Part shown: positions 25,936 through 34,257 of the stretch, piece by piece | Numbering within the stretch: position 1 is the first letter of the stretch | Layout: each line of letters starts with the position of its first letter | Source of the DNA: Oribacterium sp. NK2B42 | GTDB lineage: Bacteria > Bacillota > Clostridia > Lachnospirales > Lachnospiraceae | DNA: 64,000 nucleotides | Direction of reading: 5' to 3' | Assembly: GCF_000424445.1 (NCBI RefSeq) | Contig: NZ_KE384188.1 | Coordinates: 1-64,000 of the forward strand | Made by a program: the position numbers and the translations under genes | The notes under the pieces: model-generated | What the model was told of the DNA's origin: nothing | Database searches by the model: none | The model's input: the letters and a program-made list of their open reading frames with translations, nothing else

Positions 25936-27156
25936 ATGGCAGCAAAAAAAGATGCCGCACCCCTTGGATATAACAACGCGGCTATATTATTTCAAAATAC
26001 ACAAAAGAAGCTTGATACTGTAAGTCTTGACCTAGGTAACGGATCAAAGATCGAAATGATCCAGTATGAGAAACTGGTCACATTCCCTAACAATAGAGAT
26101 ATCGACGACACAGATATTGATATATTCTCAGAAAATATCGAAAGAAACGGATTCCAGTCAGCCATCGTCGTAGCAAGAGAATTTGAAGGTGGAGAAGAAA
26201 GAAGCGGAAAAGCAACCGGTAACTTTATTATCATTTCAGGTCACAGAAGATATGCCGCATTTTCTCTGATACTTGAGAGAAACCCTTCCTTCATGCACAG
26301 AAAACTTCCTGCATTGATCCTCAGGGATGATATCCCATGGACAGAGCTTGAGGAGTTAAATCTCCTTATGAACTATGATGCTGTATCAGAGTCCTCACAT
26401 CCCGGAGATATGAGAAAAAGAGTTTCCAGACTTATGGAACTTCTTCAGAGCAGAGGCATCGAAAAGAAGTTATACGACAGAATTGCAGAAAAACTTTCTA
26501 TTTCTTCAAGACAGATCAGAAAGTATGATTCGATCAACAAGAATCTAATTGTAGGTCTCCAGACATTGCTTGATGAAGAAAAAATTTCCATCAATCAAGC
26601 AAACCAATATGCATCACGAAGCATAGATGTTCAGAACTATATATTGAATTATATTAATGAACATGGCGAGGCTGTAACTGATGACGAATATCAACAGTTA
26701 AAATCTCAGGATGAAGAAAGACAGGCCGCACAAAAAGCTGCTGAAGAAAAGCTTCGCGAAAATGAGCAAAAGCTCAAGGAACAAGAGAATGAAATCCTGA
26801 GGTTGAAGAACAAAACCCTGGAACTAGAATCTCTGGTTAACAGCGATCAGGAAACCGATGAAAGCTCTTCGCTTGAACTTATCAATACTCAGGCTCAGCT
26901 TAGAAGAGCTAAGGAAAAAGCAGATAAATACCATAAGATCCTTAAAGAAGCTAAAGAAGCAGATGAGGAACAGCTTAATAAATCTATAGGCATTTCGGCA
27001 CCCATTGCCGTAAATGAAATGATATCCAAGATAAATGACAATGTCATAAAGCTGGTTAAACGAAAAGAGAAGAGAGGATATCAGTTCAGTAAGAACGATG
27101 TACAAAAGATCAGAACCATCATAGATGATCTTCAATCCCTGATCTCAGATATATAA
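25936..27156 (+). CDS. parB: ParB-type partition protein with long coiled coil
   Basis: ParB/sulfiredoxin-like domain at about 35-130, including ENIERNGFQSAIVV and the ISGHRRYAAF motif (GHRR, the nucleotide-binding box). An HTH-containing middle follows (KLSISSRQIRKYDSI). Residues about 235-330 are a strongly charged coiled coil (QKAAEEKLRENEQKLKEQEN), and a C-terminal domain ends the protein. The AGGAGT site is seven bases from the ATG. The long coiled coil is larger than in chromosomal Spo0J. Likely binds the palindromes upstream of parA. Confidence 0.9.
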   Translation: MAAKKDAAPLGYNNAAILFQNTQKKLDTVSLDLGNGSKIEMIQYEKLVTFPNNRDIDDTDIDIFSENIERNGFQSAIVVAREFEGGEERSGKATGNFIIISGHRRYAAFSLILERNPSFMHRKLPALILRDDIPWTELEELNLLMNYDAVSESSHPGDMRKRVSRLMELLQSRGIEKKLYDRIAEKLSISSRQIRKYDSINKNLIVGLQTLLDEEKISINQANQYASRSIDVQNYILNYINEHGEAVTDDEYQQLKSQDEERQAAQKAAEEKLRENEQKLKEQENEILRLKNKTLELESLVNSDQETDESSSLELINTQAQLRRAKEKADKYHKILKEAKEADEEQLNKSIGISAPIAVNEMISKINDNVIKLVKRKEKRGYQFSKNDVQKIRTIIDDLQSLISDI

Positions 27157-27171
27157 GACTTAGAAAAATAA

Positions 27172-28284
27172 AGTGTGAGTAAATTTACGTACAAAATATA
27201 ATTTGATTTGTTCTGACTACTTGATCCGGATTTAGAAATATCAAAGTACAAAACACCAATGAATAAAGCCTGGTTCGCTTTATCATTGGTGTTTTTAATT
27301 TAAAAAGATAATGAAAAACAACTACTACAACTTCATGATTTTGAAAGTTAAGTAAATTTACGGTCGGGGCACGGTATTGTAGTAGTAGATAATATTAATT
27401 TATATATTTTATTTATTTTATAATCTTATAGAAGAAATCCCGTCAGAGTTGAGTACATATACGTTGAAAATAGAGCGGATATACGGAGAATAGAGAGTGG
27501 AAGTACGTTAAACAGTGAGTGATAGTACGTAAATATTGAGTTTTTGTACGGTGAAAGAGACTAAAAAGACGGAATAGTTGAGGAATTGTACGGTATTTAA
27601 ACTGTAATTGAAATAGTCCGGATGGCAGAAATCAATAAAAAGGTGAGTAAATTTACGGAGAGATAATATGAGAATTGATTTATTTTACGGTTAAACGGCA
27701 ATAAACCCGGAACAAAAAGTTGAGTAATTATACGGTACATTTAATTGTGGGAAAAAGTACGTAAAATCAAGGGTTTTAAGTGTGATGGAGCAGGCAAAAG
27801 TTGAGTAATTGTACGGAACTTTTTTTAATCGGAAATAAATATGATTATCAGGGATCTGTAGAAAGTTTGAGTAAATTTACGGAGAGAAAATACGAAAAAT
27901 GAGTCATTTTACGGACAATCGAAATAGAACCGCTATATAAAGTTGAGTGAATTTACGGAAGTGGTGGTGATTATTACGGAATACCCTGCTTGAAATTGAG
28001 AGAATTGACGGTAGATTTATAGTAAAAGTTGAGTTATTATACGGCAAAAGTGTTTTTGAACTGATGAAAGTATAGTAAATTTACGGAAAATAATATCCGA
28101 AGGGCACATAATGTTGAAAGTTGAGTAAATGTACGGATCAGATACGCTTACAGGAGTACAGCATTAAGCGAAAGTTGAGTTCGCATACGGAAATTATAGA
28201 GAATTTACGTAAAAAACCTTCCAAAAAGTGAGTGAAAATACGGAAGGTTGAGCAAAAATACGTAAAAGTTGAGTTAAGTTACGG
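27172..28284 (+). repeat. Iteron array, about 26 degenerate copies of GTTGAGTAAATTTACGG
   Basis: Each copy has GTTGAGT, a variable 4-6-base A/T centre and TACGG (or TACGT). The C of the terminal ACG falls at 27188, 27361, 27462, 27484, 27506, 27528, 27549, 27591, 27656, 27688, 27733, 27760, 27814, 27880, 27912, 27956, 27977, 28009, 28042, 28084, 28134, 28188, 28208, 28241, 28261 and 28282. Most gaps are about 21-22, 32-33, 42-44, 54 or 65, i.e. whole helical turns. All copies point the same way. They are the expected binding sites of the downstream Rep protein. Confidence 0.9.
27249..27297 (+). terminator. Terminator of the parAB operon
   Basis: AAACACCAATGA-ATAAAGC pairs with GCTTTAT-CATTGGTGTTT with a single bulge, loop about 8 bases, followed by TTTTTAATTT. 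Confidence 0.8.
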
Positions 28285-28295
28285 TACCGGAATCA

Positions 28296-28324
28296 TTGAA
28301 ATACACTTTATCTTACTTTACAAT
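28296..28324 (+). promoter_or_regulatory. rep promoter
   Basis: TTGAAA (28296-28301), 17-base spacer, TACAAT (28319-28324). It begins 12 bases after the last iteron. Confidence 0.75.
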
Positions 28325-28351
28325 AGGATTTAATCAATAAGAGAGAATAAT

Positions 28352-28371
28352 CCGTATGATCACTCAACTTT
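28352..28371 (-). promoter_or_regulatory. Inverted iteron, probable rep autorepression operator
   Basis: On the minus strand this reads GAAAGTTGAGTGATCATACGG apart from its end, a full match to the iteron consensus in the opposite orientation. It sits between the rep -10 box and the rep ATG. Opposed iterons acting as Rep operators are known in Rep_3-family plasmids. Confidence 0.65.
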
Positions 28372-28457
28372 CGGTGCAGTCTGCTTATGATATGTTAAAA
28401 GAAGGTTGATTAAAATTTCGTTCAGGAATTCAGCGAATTACAGGAGTTTTTATTTTT

Positions 28458-29747
28458 ATGAGTCACAGTATAGAAAAAGCTCGAAAACAAAAGGTTGCCA
28501 AAAGCACAAAGATGGTTCAGGAGGGAAAATTCTCGCTTACATTGGTTGAAAGTAAAGCCGTAAATTATCTCATCTCTAAGATAAAGCCCACGGATGATAT
28601 CAATACGGTATATACCTTTAACTGCAGCGAGTTCCAGCAGATCATACATCGCAGTGCATCAGCCAATAAGTTGAGCTATACCAATACAAAGGCGATACTT
28701 AATGATATAGGACAGAAAACCTGGTGGATAACATTGGAAAGCGGCAAGGAAGCAATGGTCCACTGGCTTAATGTTGTGCATATGGATCCCGGAAGCGGTG
28801 ATGTAGAAATAAAATTCCATGAGGATATGTTTCCGTTTCTCTATAACCTTATGACAGACAAGGAAAAGTATTATATAGCACCACGTCTCGAAGAGACCTC
28901 GCTTATGACGCATAAGTACAGTCCGAGAATCTTTGATCTTTTGAGATCCTATCAGTTCAATAATAAGACCTGGACATTTGAGCTTGGAACCGGTACGGAC
29001 AATGACTTTATGAGAAAGATAGCCGATTGGGAACCGGATCCGAACAAAAAAGGAAAAAATATAGCGAAGATCCCGAAGAGCTGGTCTAAGTTTTCATTTT
29101 TTGAAAGAGATGTACTTGCTCCGGCAAAGGAAGAGATAAATCATTATACAGATATAAAAATCGCGTATGTTGCATTAAAAACCGATGCCATGGGCAAAAA
29201 GTATCGCCGTCCGGTACGTATAAAATTCCTGATGGATGCAAAGACCAGCGGAGAGTTAAAGGAAACCCAGAGCATTCTGGATTCAGAGTACAAAGGCAAT
29301 TTTGACAATATCATCGATGATAGCGAACCTCATCAGATGACTCTCGAAGAATCATTTTTCGGTAAGGATTTCATGCGGAGTGAGGCGGAAGAAGAGCTCT
29401 TTACCGTTGATGAAGTGGTGGAAGATGCTGCCAATGCAGAAGAGCTTGCTGAAAAGAGAGCGGATGAGACGGTTTATCCGATATTTTACATGGCAACCTA
29501 CAAGGATTTTTCAGAGGACCAGATTGATAATCTTTATCATGCATGCATAAAGAATCTTAAACCCGGACAGATCCGGATTGATGCTTATGATGCCTGGGCT
29601 ACGGATTATATGTCTCACTACTATGACTGGATAAAAGCAACACCGGAAGATACAAAAACTACAACCTATAAGCGTTTACTGGCAAGTCTGGTAAATGATT
29701 ATGAGCAGATAGCACAGAAGCCAACAATGTGGGATAAGAAGGGTTAA
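28458..29747 (+). CDS. rep: Rep_3-family replication initiator protein
   Basis: 429 aa with the two winged-helix domains of RepB/RepE-type initiators: FSLTLVESKAVNYLISKIKP and FNCSEFQQIIH in the first; APRLEETSLMTHKYSPRIFD and LLRSYQ with a following ERDVLAPAKEEIN in the second. A C-terminal extension of about 140 residues (from near ETQSILD) is acidic and not part of the core. It melts the origin by binding iterons. The CAGGAG site lies an unusually long 12 bases from the ATG, which may limit Rep synthesis. It is followed at once by a small gene. Confidence 0.92.
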   Translation: MSHSIEKARKQKVAKSTKMVQEGKFSLTLVESKAVNYLISKIKPTDDINTVYTFNCSEFQQIIHRSASANKLSYTNTKAILNDIGQKTWWITLESGKEAMVHWLNVVHMDPGSGDVEIKFHEDMFPFLYNLMTDKEKYYIAPRLEETSLMTHKYSPRIFDLLRSYQFNNKTWTFELGTGTDNDFMRKIADWEPDPNKKGKNIAKIPKSWSKFSFFERDVLAPAKEEINHYTDIKIAYVALKTDAMGKKYRRPVRIKFLMDAKTSGELKETQSILDSEYKGNFDNIIDDSEPHQMTLEESFFGKDFMRSEAEEELFTVDEVVEDAANAEELAEKRADETVYPIFYMATYKDFSEDQIDNLYHACIKNLKPGQIRIDAYDAWATDYMSHYYDWIKATPEDTKTTTYKRLLASLVNDYEQIAQKPTMWDKKG

Positions 29748-29748
29748 A

Positions 29749-30102
29749 ATGGCAAAGTTTAAAGAATATAAAAACGGAATAGTCGGAATAAAACACGGAA
29801 TATACTATGTTGTTTCAGGTGAAGGGAAAACCTTTGACATCGTAGACAAGGAAAAAAACAGCATCGAAAAAGGCTTTGGAAGTATAGGTGATGCTGAGTG
29901 GAGGATAGATAAGATCACCGCTGATGAGGAGATGCGTCAGTACATAGACGCTGCTTCGCAGATGACCATAGGGCAGCTTACAGGAAAGATGATGGAGATT
30001 TTCAATACATGGGATGGCAAGGTTATGCCTAAGGAAGAGAAGAAAAAGCTGTCCATTGTTGAAACCATAAGAAACAGGAAGGCCAAGAAACTGGCAATAT
30101 AA
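29749..30102 (+). CDS. Small rep-linked protein, 117 aa, unknown function
   Basis: It begins one base after the rep stop, with AGAAGGG inside the rep end as ribosome site, so it is co-translated with rep. Basic, soluble protein with YKNGIVGIKHGIYYVVSGEG at the start and a lysine-rich end (NRKAKKLAI). No family recognised. Linkage to rep suggests a role in copy control or replicon maintenance. Confidence 0.75.
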   Translation: MAKFKEYKNGIVGIKHGIYYVVSGEGKTFDIVDKEKNSIEKGFGSIGDAEWRIDKITADEEMRQYIDAASQMTIGQLTGKMMEIFNTWDGKVMPKEEKKKLSIVETIRNRKAKKLAI

Positions 30103-30103
30103 A

Positions 30104-30129
30104 AAGAAGGGGAGCCTGCTCCCCTTCTT
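30104..30129. terminator. Bidirectional terminator after the rep operon
   Basis: AAGAAGGGGAG pairs perfectly with CTCCCCTTCTT around CCTG. It lies between convergent genes. Confidence 0.85.
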
Positions 30130-30131
30130 GA

Positions 30132-30608
30132 TTATGTCTCATTTACCTGACCGATGATCACGCAGTTTTCTGAATTTTCTGTTTTGCTGATTGCTTCCGG
30201 ATCATTTTTGAGCTTAAAGTGCTCGCTTAGCGGCATGGCCATGATCTTGGTGGTCTTGCTGAATTCGTTGTAGGAAAGGAATACAAAAAAGTTATCAATT
30301 TCCATCTTTTCAGGATCAGGTATGCTTTTATACAGCACAAGCTCGTGAATAGCCAGTAGCAGGATGAATAAAGGACAAGCAGTGAAGAAAATCTGATAAA
30401 GATCATATGCTTCAAAGAATCTGAACTTCTCATAATTAAGAGAAATCTGGTAGGCTCCGTACATCATCAGAAGAATAAAGGCATACGCAAAAAGGTAACG
30501 CTTTTTTATTTTATGAAACTCCTTGTGCATATCGGTACGGACTTTATATTCCTCTTTCCATTTTTTATAAAGCTGGTTTCGTTGTTCGGCATTGATCTGA
30601 AGCTGCAT
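30132..30608 (-). CDS. Uncharacterised membrane protein, 158 aa
   Basis: Two hydrophobic helices (about 38-58, YLFAYAFILLMMYGAYQI; about 72-92, FFTACPLFILLLAIHELVLY) lie between a charged N-terminus (MQLQINAEQRNQLYKKWKEE) and a 60-residue C-terminal tail. No family recognised. Convergent with the rep operon. Confidence 0.65.
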   Translation of the reverse strand: MQLQINAEQRNQLYKKWKEEYKVRTDMHKEFHKIKKRYLFAYAFILLMMYGAYQISLNYEKFRFFEAYDLYQIFFTACPLFILLLAIHELVLYKSIPDPEKMEIDNFFVFLSYNEFSKTTKIMAMPLSEHFKLKNDPEAISKTENSENCVIIGQVNET

Positions 30609-30884
30609 ATGTTATCTTACCCTCCCAAAAACCGATCCTAAAGGTAACAAATCATAAATTAACGAATGTATAATCGTTAAAAATAAAACGAATAATGCAT
30701 AAAAATGAGGTATATTTATAATAGCGTCAAAACCAAATGAAATATTACGAAATTAGAAAAATTTCATAATAATATAATCCCTCGTTTATCATTTTCGGGG
30801 ACATTCGGGAGATCGGTATTAAGAACGGAAAATCAGGGATGATAAATAATAAAACTATAAAAATTTCTAATTATCGGAGAAAGA

Positions 30885-31487
30885 ATGAATAATTATACTT
30901 TTTTTGCAACCATATCTAGAATGAAATATATCGAAAGATGGGCACTAATGAGGAACTCACGTCCGGAAAATCTCAGTGAACATGCTGTCGAAGTTTCTAT
31001 GATCTCCCATGCTTTATGCATAATAGGTAATGTAAGATACGGGAGACATCTTGACGGGGAAAGAGCTGCTCTCATCGGCATCTATCACGATGCCTCCGAG
31101 ATCATTACCGGAGATATGCCCACTCCTGTAAAGTACTATAATGAAGAAATAAGGCATGCATACAAATCAGTTGAACGTATAGCAGAGGATCATCTTCTGG
31201 ATAGACTCCCCGATGATCTGAGGCCGGCTTTCAGCAGCATCTTTAAGCCCAATAAAGAGGATGAGGATGAAATGTATATGCGTAAGCTTGTGAAAGCAGC
31301 TGATAAATTATCGGCGCTCATCAAGTGTATCGAAGAAGAAAGATCCGGTAACAAAGAGTTCACTACAGCACAGAAATCAACATTGAAAGCCCTGGACAAG
31401 ATGAAGGAAGAGCTTCCGGAGGTAAAGGACTTCATGGATGAATTTTTGAGCTCCTATGGCAACACACTGGATGAGCTGGCACTATGA
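30885..31487 (+). CDS. yfbR: YfbR-like HD-domain 5'-deoxynucleotidase
   Basis: HD-superfamily fold with NLSEHAVEVSMISHAL (first His), IYHDASEIITGDMPTPVKY (HD pair and the family TGDMPTPVK motif) and VKAADKLSALIKCIEE (last Asp). It removes the 5' phosphate from deoxynucleoside monophosphates. 200 aa, normal length. The next gene, an adenosine deaminase-like protein, follows 73 bases later on the same strand, so a dAMP to deoxyadenosine to deoxyinosine route is suggested. Confidence 0.92.
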   Translation: MNNYTFFATISRMKYIERWALMRNSRPENLSEHAVEVSMISHALCIIGNVRYGRHLDGERAALIGIYHDASEIITGDMPTPVKYYNEEIRHAYKSVERIAEDHLLDRLPDDLRPAFSSIFKPNKEDEDEMYMRKLVKAADKLSALIKCIEEERSGNKEFTTAQKSTLKALDKMKEELPEVKDFMDEFLSSYGNTLDELAL

Positions 31488-31560
31488 GCTAAGATCCGGT
31501 TTTCATGAACTGCCGGTAATCTACCGGACAACAGCTTTTAACATCGAAAAGGTATTTAAT

Positions 31561-34035
31561 ATGGCATATTTTGGAAAATTCTATCTGGATAAGGAAAAGG
31601 ATGTTATCGTAACTTTAAGCATGAAGGAAGATGTGATGTCCTATATACTTGAGACTCCAAACCACGGTACCGGGAATCTGATAACAAATTTTGCCAAGGT
31701 GTGTGATCTTCCCATTACTTATAATTCAGAGGGACTTAAGGTGATCGAAGGCATGGTTCCCTGTTATTTTAATGGAGAAAATGAAAAGGTCTACATACTC
31801 AGGATGGGAGATACCAAGGTTGCCAATATCTATCCCGACGGGACTATCGAGAGAAAGGCCTATGTGCCTGCAATCGCCAAAACTCTTATGAGTCAGACAA
31901 AGGGATATCTTCTGGACATCAGGAAGACTCTGGTAAAAACCTACATCAGGGAGGATGTGAAATTCCATACGGATCTTCATACCCACAGAAGTGCAAATCT
32001 GAGCCCGGATATTCTCATCGCCATGGGCATCCATCATCAGATAAGGTATCCGTACTATTACATCAAAAAGCTGGGTCTGAAGATCACTCCCGAGCAGCGT
32101 GAAGCTTTGGAGGAGCAGAGAAAAAAGGTTTCTTTGAAATTTAAAAACAGCGGTCTTCAGGGCAAATATCTCGAAAGAAAAATAGATGACAACACTGAGA
32201 TCAATTTTGCGGATCTGATCCTTAACAATATTTCCGGAAGCCGTTATAACATTCCTAAGATAAGAGCATCCCTTGCGGTGATGAAGGATGGTCAGGCGGT
32301 TTTCACTAATCTTGAGAAAGTATATATTTACAGATATGTATTCACAAAGGGAGTGGAAGCCCGGAAGAAAATAAAGATAAAGGATATAGAGTCTGTACCG
32401 GATAAAGATATCGTTAATGCACTAAAGCAGATGGAGATGGACAGGAGAAATCCGGATTACGCTGACAATACACTGTATCAGGATAAGCTTCTCTGGACTG
32501 CAAGAGCTTACCAGAAAAACGGAATCGTTTATGCAGAAATTTCAGATACAGCCCTTGTGAAGAAAGAGGAAGCGGCGGAGACCTTACAGCAGATACATGA
32601 GGTTATGCCGAAGATCACCAGAGAAACCGGAGTAACGTTGAGATTTCTTGCTGCTCTCAGGCGTATCCCACTTACTATTTTAAAGGATCAGGTAGCCCGC
32701 GGCAATTATTTCACTGAGAATCTTCAGGTGCTGAAGGCCGTGGCTGTGGATCCATATATTGCGGGAAGTGATTTTGTGGGCGAGGAGATCAATGATATCC
32801 TCGAGCTTAAATCGGTTATCGGAGCTATCGTTAAGATAGCGAAGGACATACCGTCCTATGTTGTGAGGATCCATGCAGGTGAAAATGATTCCCTTCCGGA
32901 TAATGTTTTCAACAGTATTAAATGCGTTGAGGAAGCATTGGCAGAGGATCAGAATTTTCCTCATATGAGAATAGGTCACGGACTTTATACTGCGGATCTT
33001 GATACGGAAAAGGGCAGGGAACTCATCAGAAAGCTTTGCGAGCTGAAGGTTGTGCTGGAATTCCAGATCACTTCCAATGTTCGTCTCAATAACCTTTCAA
33101 CACTGGATACCCACCCATTAAAACAGTATTTAAACAGCGGTATAGCATGTATCCAGGGAACAGACGGCGGAGCACTTTACGGAACGGATTCTATTGATGA
33201 ACAGCTGTCTCTGGAGCGTATGCTGGAGCTTAATCATAAGGACTTTTTAAAGATGCGTAAGGCGGAGGATGCCATACTCAGTAAGTCCATGGTTGAGTTT
33301 AATGAAAAGATCCAGAAATTCTATGCAATGTGCAAGGGTATGTCGCCGGAAGAATTCCTTAAGGAAAGGATCGATGCCGAGTCAGAGGCATTTATGGACC
33401 TTGATGGCGGAGAAAGAAAATACGACAGCGCCCTTGAATTCAAAGATAAGATAAAGGAGATGCCGGATGACCTCATACCTGTAGTCATTGCCGGAGGAAG
33501 TTTCAACAATGCCCATCACGTGACGAAGCTCCGTGAGCAGGAATGTAAACTGTTGGATGATCTCATTAATAAAGGAGATCCGGGCAAGATGTTTTTCGTT
33601 GTGGGACCCTCCATGACAGGCTATGAAAAGTACGTGCAGGAACAAGCCGGTGACAGATATCAGATTTTTGTTTTTGTGCCTGCCACAACCACTGAGGAAG
33701 AGATCAGTAAACTAAGGGATGTCAATGTCGGAGTCCGTGTATCCATAGAATCATCTCCGCTTGGTACCTACAAGAGCTTTGCCTATGAAATATTTAAGCG
33801 TCGTCAGTCCGTTATGATAGCTCTGGATGGAAACAGCGCAGCCTGCAATCTCATGCAGGATGCGAGAAACAGCAAGTATGAAAGCCGTATTTTTGTTGAT
33901 TCTCGCGCCAAAGTCCTGAAAGCAAAGGCAGATTCGCTGCAAGGATACATTACCTATATAAAAGACGGAGATAATGCTGACGAGATACTGGGATATGTTG
34001 ACAGGTATCTGGGAGCATCGGAAGAATCAGATTAA
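31561..34035 (+). CDS. Adenosine/AMP deaminase-like protein with C-terminal Rossmann (SLOG-like) domain
   Basis: Amidohydrolase metal site: HTDLHTH (H136 onward), IHAGE (H438), RIGHG (H473), SNVRLNNLS and GTDGG (D535), in the order of adenosine deaminases. About 300 residues separate HxH from HAGE, a large insertion. Residues from about 640 form a separate domain (VVIAGGSFNN, FFVVGPSMTGYE, FVFVP, MIALDGNSAACN) resembling Rossmann-type nucleotide-binding folds of the LOG/SLOG kind. That last assignment is tentative. The N-terminal 130 residues are an extra domain. The start at 31561 (MAYFGKF, AAAAGG upstream) is preferred to 31456, which overlaps yfbR. Confidence 0.8.
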   Translation: MAYFGKFYLDKEKDVIVTLSMKEDVMSYILETPNHGTGNLITNFAKVCDLPITYNSEGLKVIEGMVPCYFNGENEKVYILRMGDTKVANIYPDGTIERKAYVPAIAKTLMSQTKGYLLDIRKTLVKTYIREDVKFHTDLHTHRSANLSPDILIAMGIHHQIRYPYYYIKKLGLKITPEQREALEEQRKKVSLKFKNSGLQGKYLERKIDDNTEINFADLILNNISGSRYNIPKIRASLAVMKDGQAVFTNLEKVYIYRYVFTKGVEARKKIKIKDIESVPDKDIVNALKQMEMDRRNPDYADNTLYQDKLLWTARAYQKNGIVYAEISDTALVKKEEAAETLQQIHEVMPKITRETGVTLRFLAALRRIPLTILKDQVARGNYFTENLQVLKAVAVDPYIAGSDFVGEEINDILELKSVIGAIVKIAKDIPSYVVRIHAGENDSLPDNVFNSIKCVEEALAEDQNFPHMRIGHGLYTADLDTEKGRELIRKLCELKVVLEFQITSNVRLNNLSTLDTHPLKQYLNSGIACIQGTDGGALYGTDSIDEQLSLERMLELNHKDFLKMRKAEDAILSKSMVEFNEKIQKFYAMCKGMSPEEFLKERIDAESEAFMDLDGGERKYDSALEFKDKIKEMPDDLIPVVIAGGSFNNAHHVTKLREQECKLLDDLINKGDPGKMFFVVGPSMTGYEKYVQEQAGDRYQIFVFVPATTTEEEISKLRDVNVGVRVSIESSPLGTYKSFAYEIFKRRQSVMIALDGNSAACNLMQDARNSKYESRIFVDSRAKVLKAKADSLQGYITYIKDGDNADEILGYVDRYLGASEESD

Positions 34036-34050
34036 GGCTTTAAATGGAAG

Positions 34051-34120
34051 TATGAATACTCAACTTTCAGCATATCAGGAGCATTTGGCAGCGATTGTGA
34101 GGGTTGAGTGAATTTACGGT
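34051..34120. repeat. Two outlying iteron-like sites in opposite orientation
   Basis: Forward GTTGAGTGAATTTACGG at 34103-34119 matches the origin iterons fully. A degenerate inverted copy at 34053-34069 reads GTTGAGTATTCATAC on the minus strand. They lie 5.8 kb from the array, upstream of the L,D-transpeptidase gene. Confidence 0.8.
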
Positions 34121-34195
34121 TTAAAAGGAAGATGATGTGAAGAGATATTCAGTACTGTTTGTGATGTCTAAAAATGCAGCAGAATGGAGCCAATC

Positions 34196-34252
34196 AGATC
34201 TACATTGGTATGTCAGAGATAAACGGCGAAAAACATGCGTTTATAGAGGAGA
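34196..34252 (+). repeat. Shared 5' leader element, copy 2 (upstream of L,D-transpeptidase)
   Basis: 52 of 57 bases match 16380-16436. It ends with the GAGGAG ribosome site, six bases before the ATG at 34258. Confidence 0.85.
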
Positions 34253-34257
34253 TTGTT

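Larger units (their letters stand above)
27157..28457. other. Replication origin region with iterons
   Basis: 1.3 kb between parB and rep. It contains the parB terminator (27249-27297), an inverted pair ACTACTACAA/TTGTAGTAGT (27321-27330, 27377-27386) around AT-rich DNA, about 26 direct iterons, the rep promoter and an inverted iteron. The arrangement is that of iteron-controlled theta replicons. Confidence 0.88.

Noticed and set aside
27172-28284. Could the regular repeats be a CRISPR array?
   Set aside because: Repeats are only about 17 bases, degenerate, variably spaced (20-66 bases) and lie directly before a Rep gene. No cas genes are present. Iterons explain them.
31561-34035. RADAR defence system (RdrB)
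   Set aside because: The deaminase is oversized like RdrB, but no RdrA-type ATPase is adjacent, and the C-terminal Rossmann domain and YfbR partner differ from known RADAR layouts.
34174-34257. Longer start for the L,D-transpeptidase at 34174
   Set aside because: The added residues are translated from the 57-base leader that also precedes recQ out of coding context, and GAGGAG sits correctly for the ATG at 34258.
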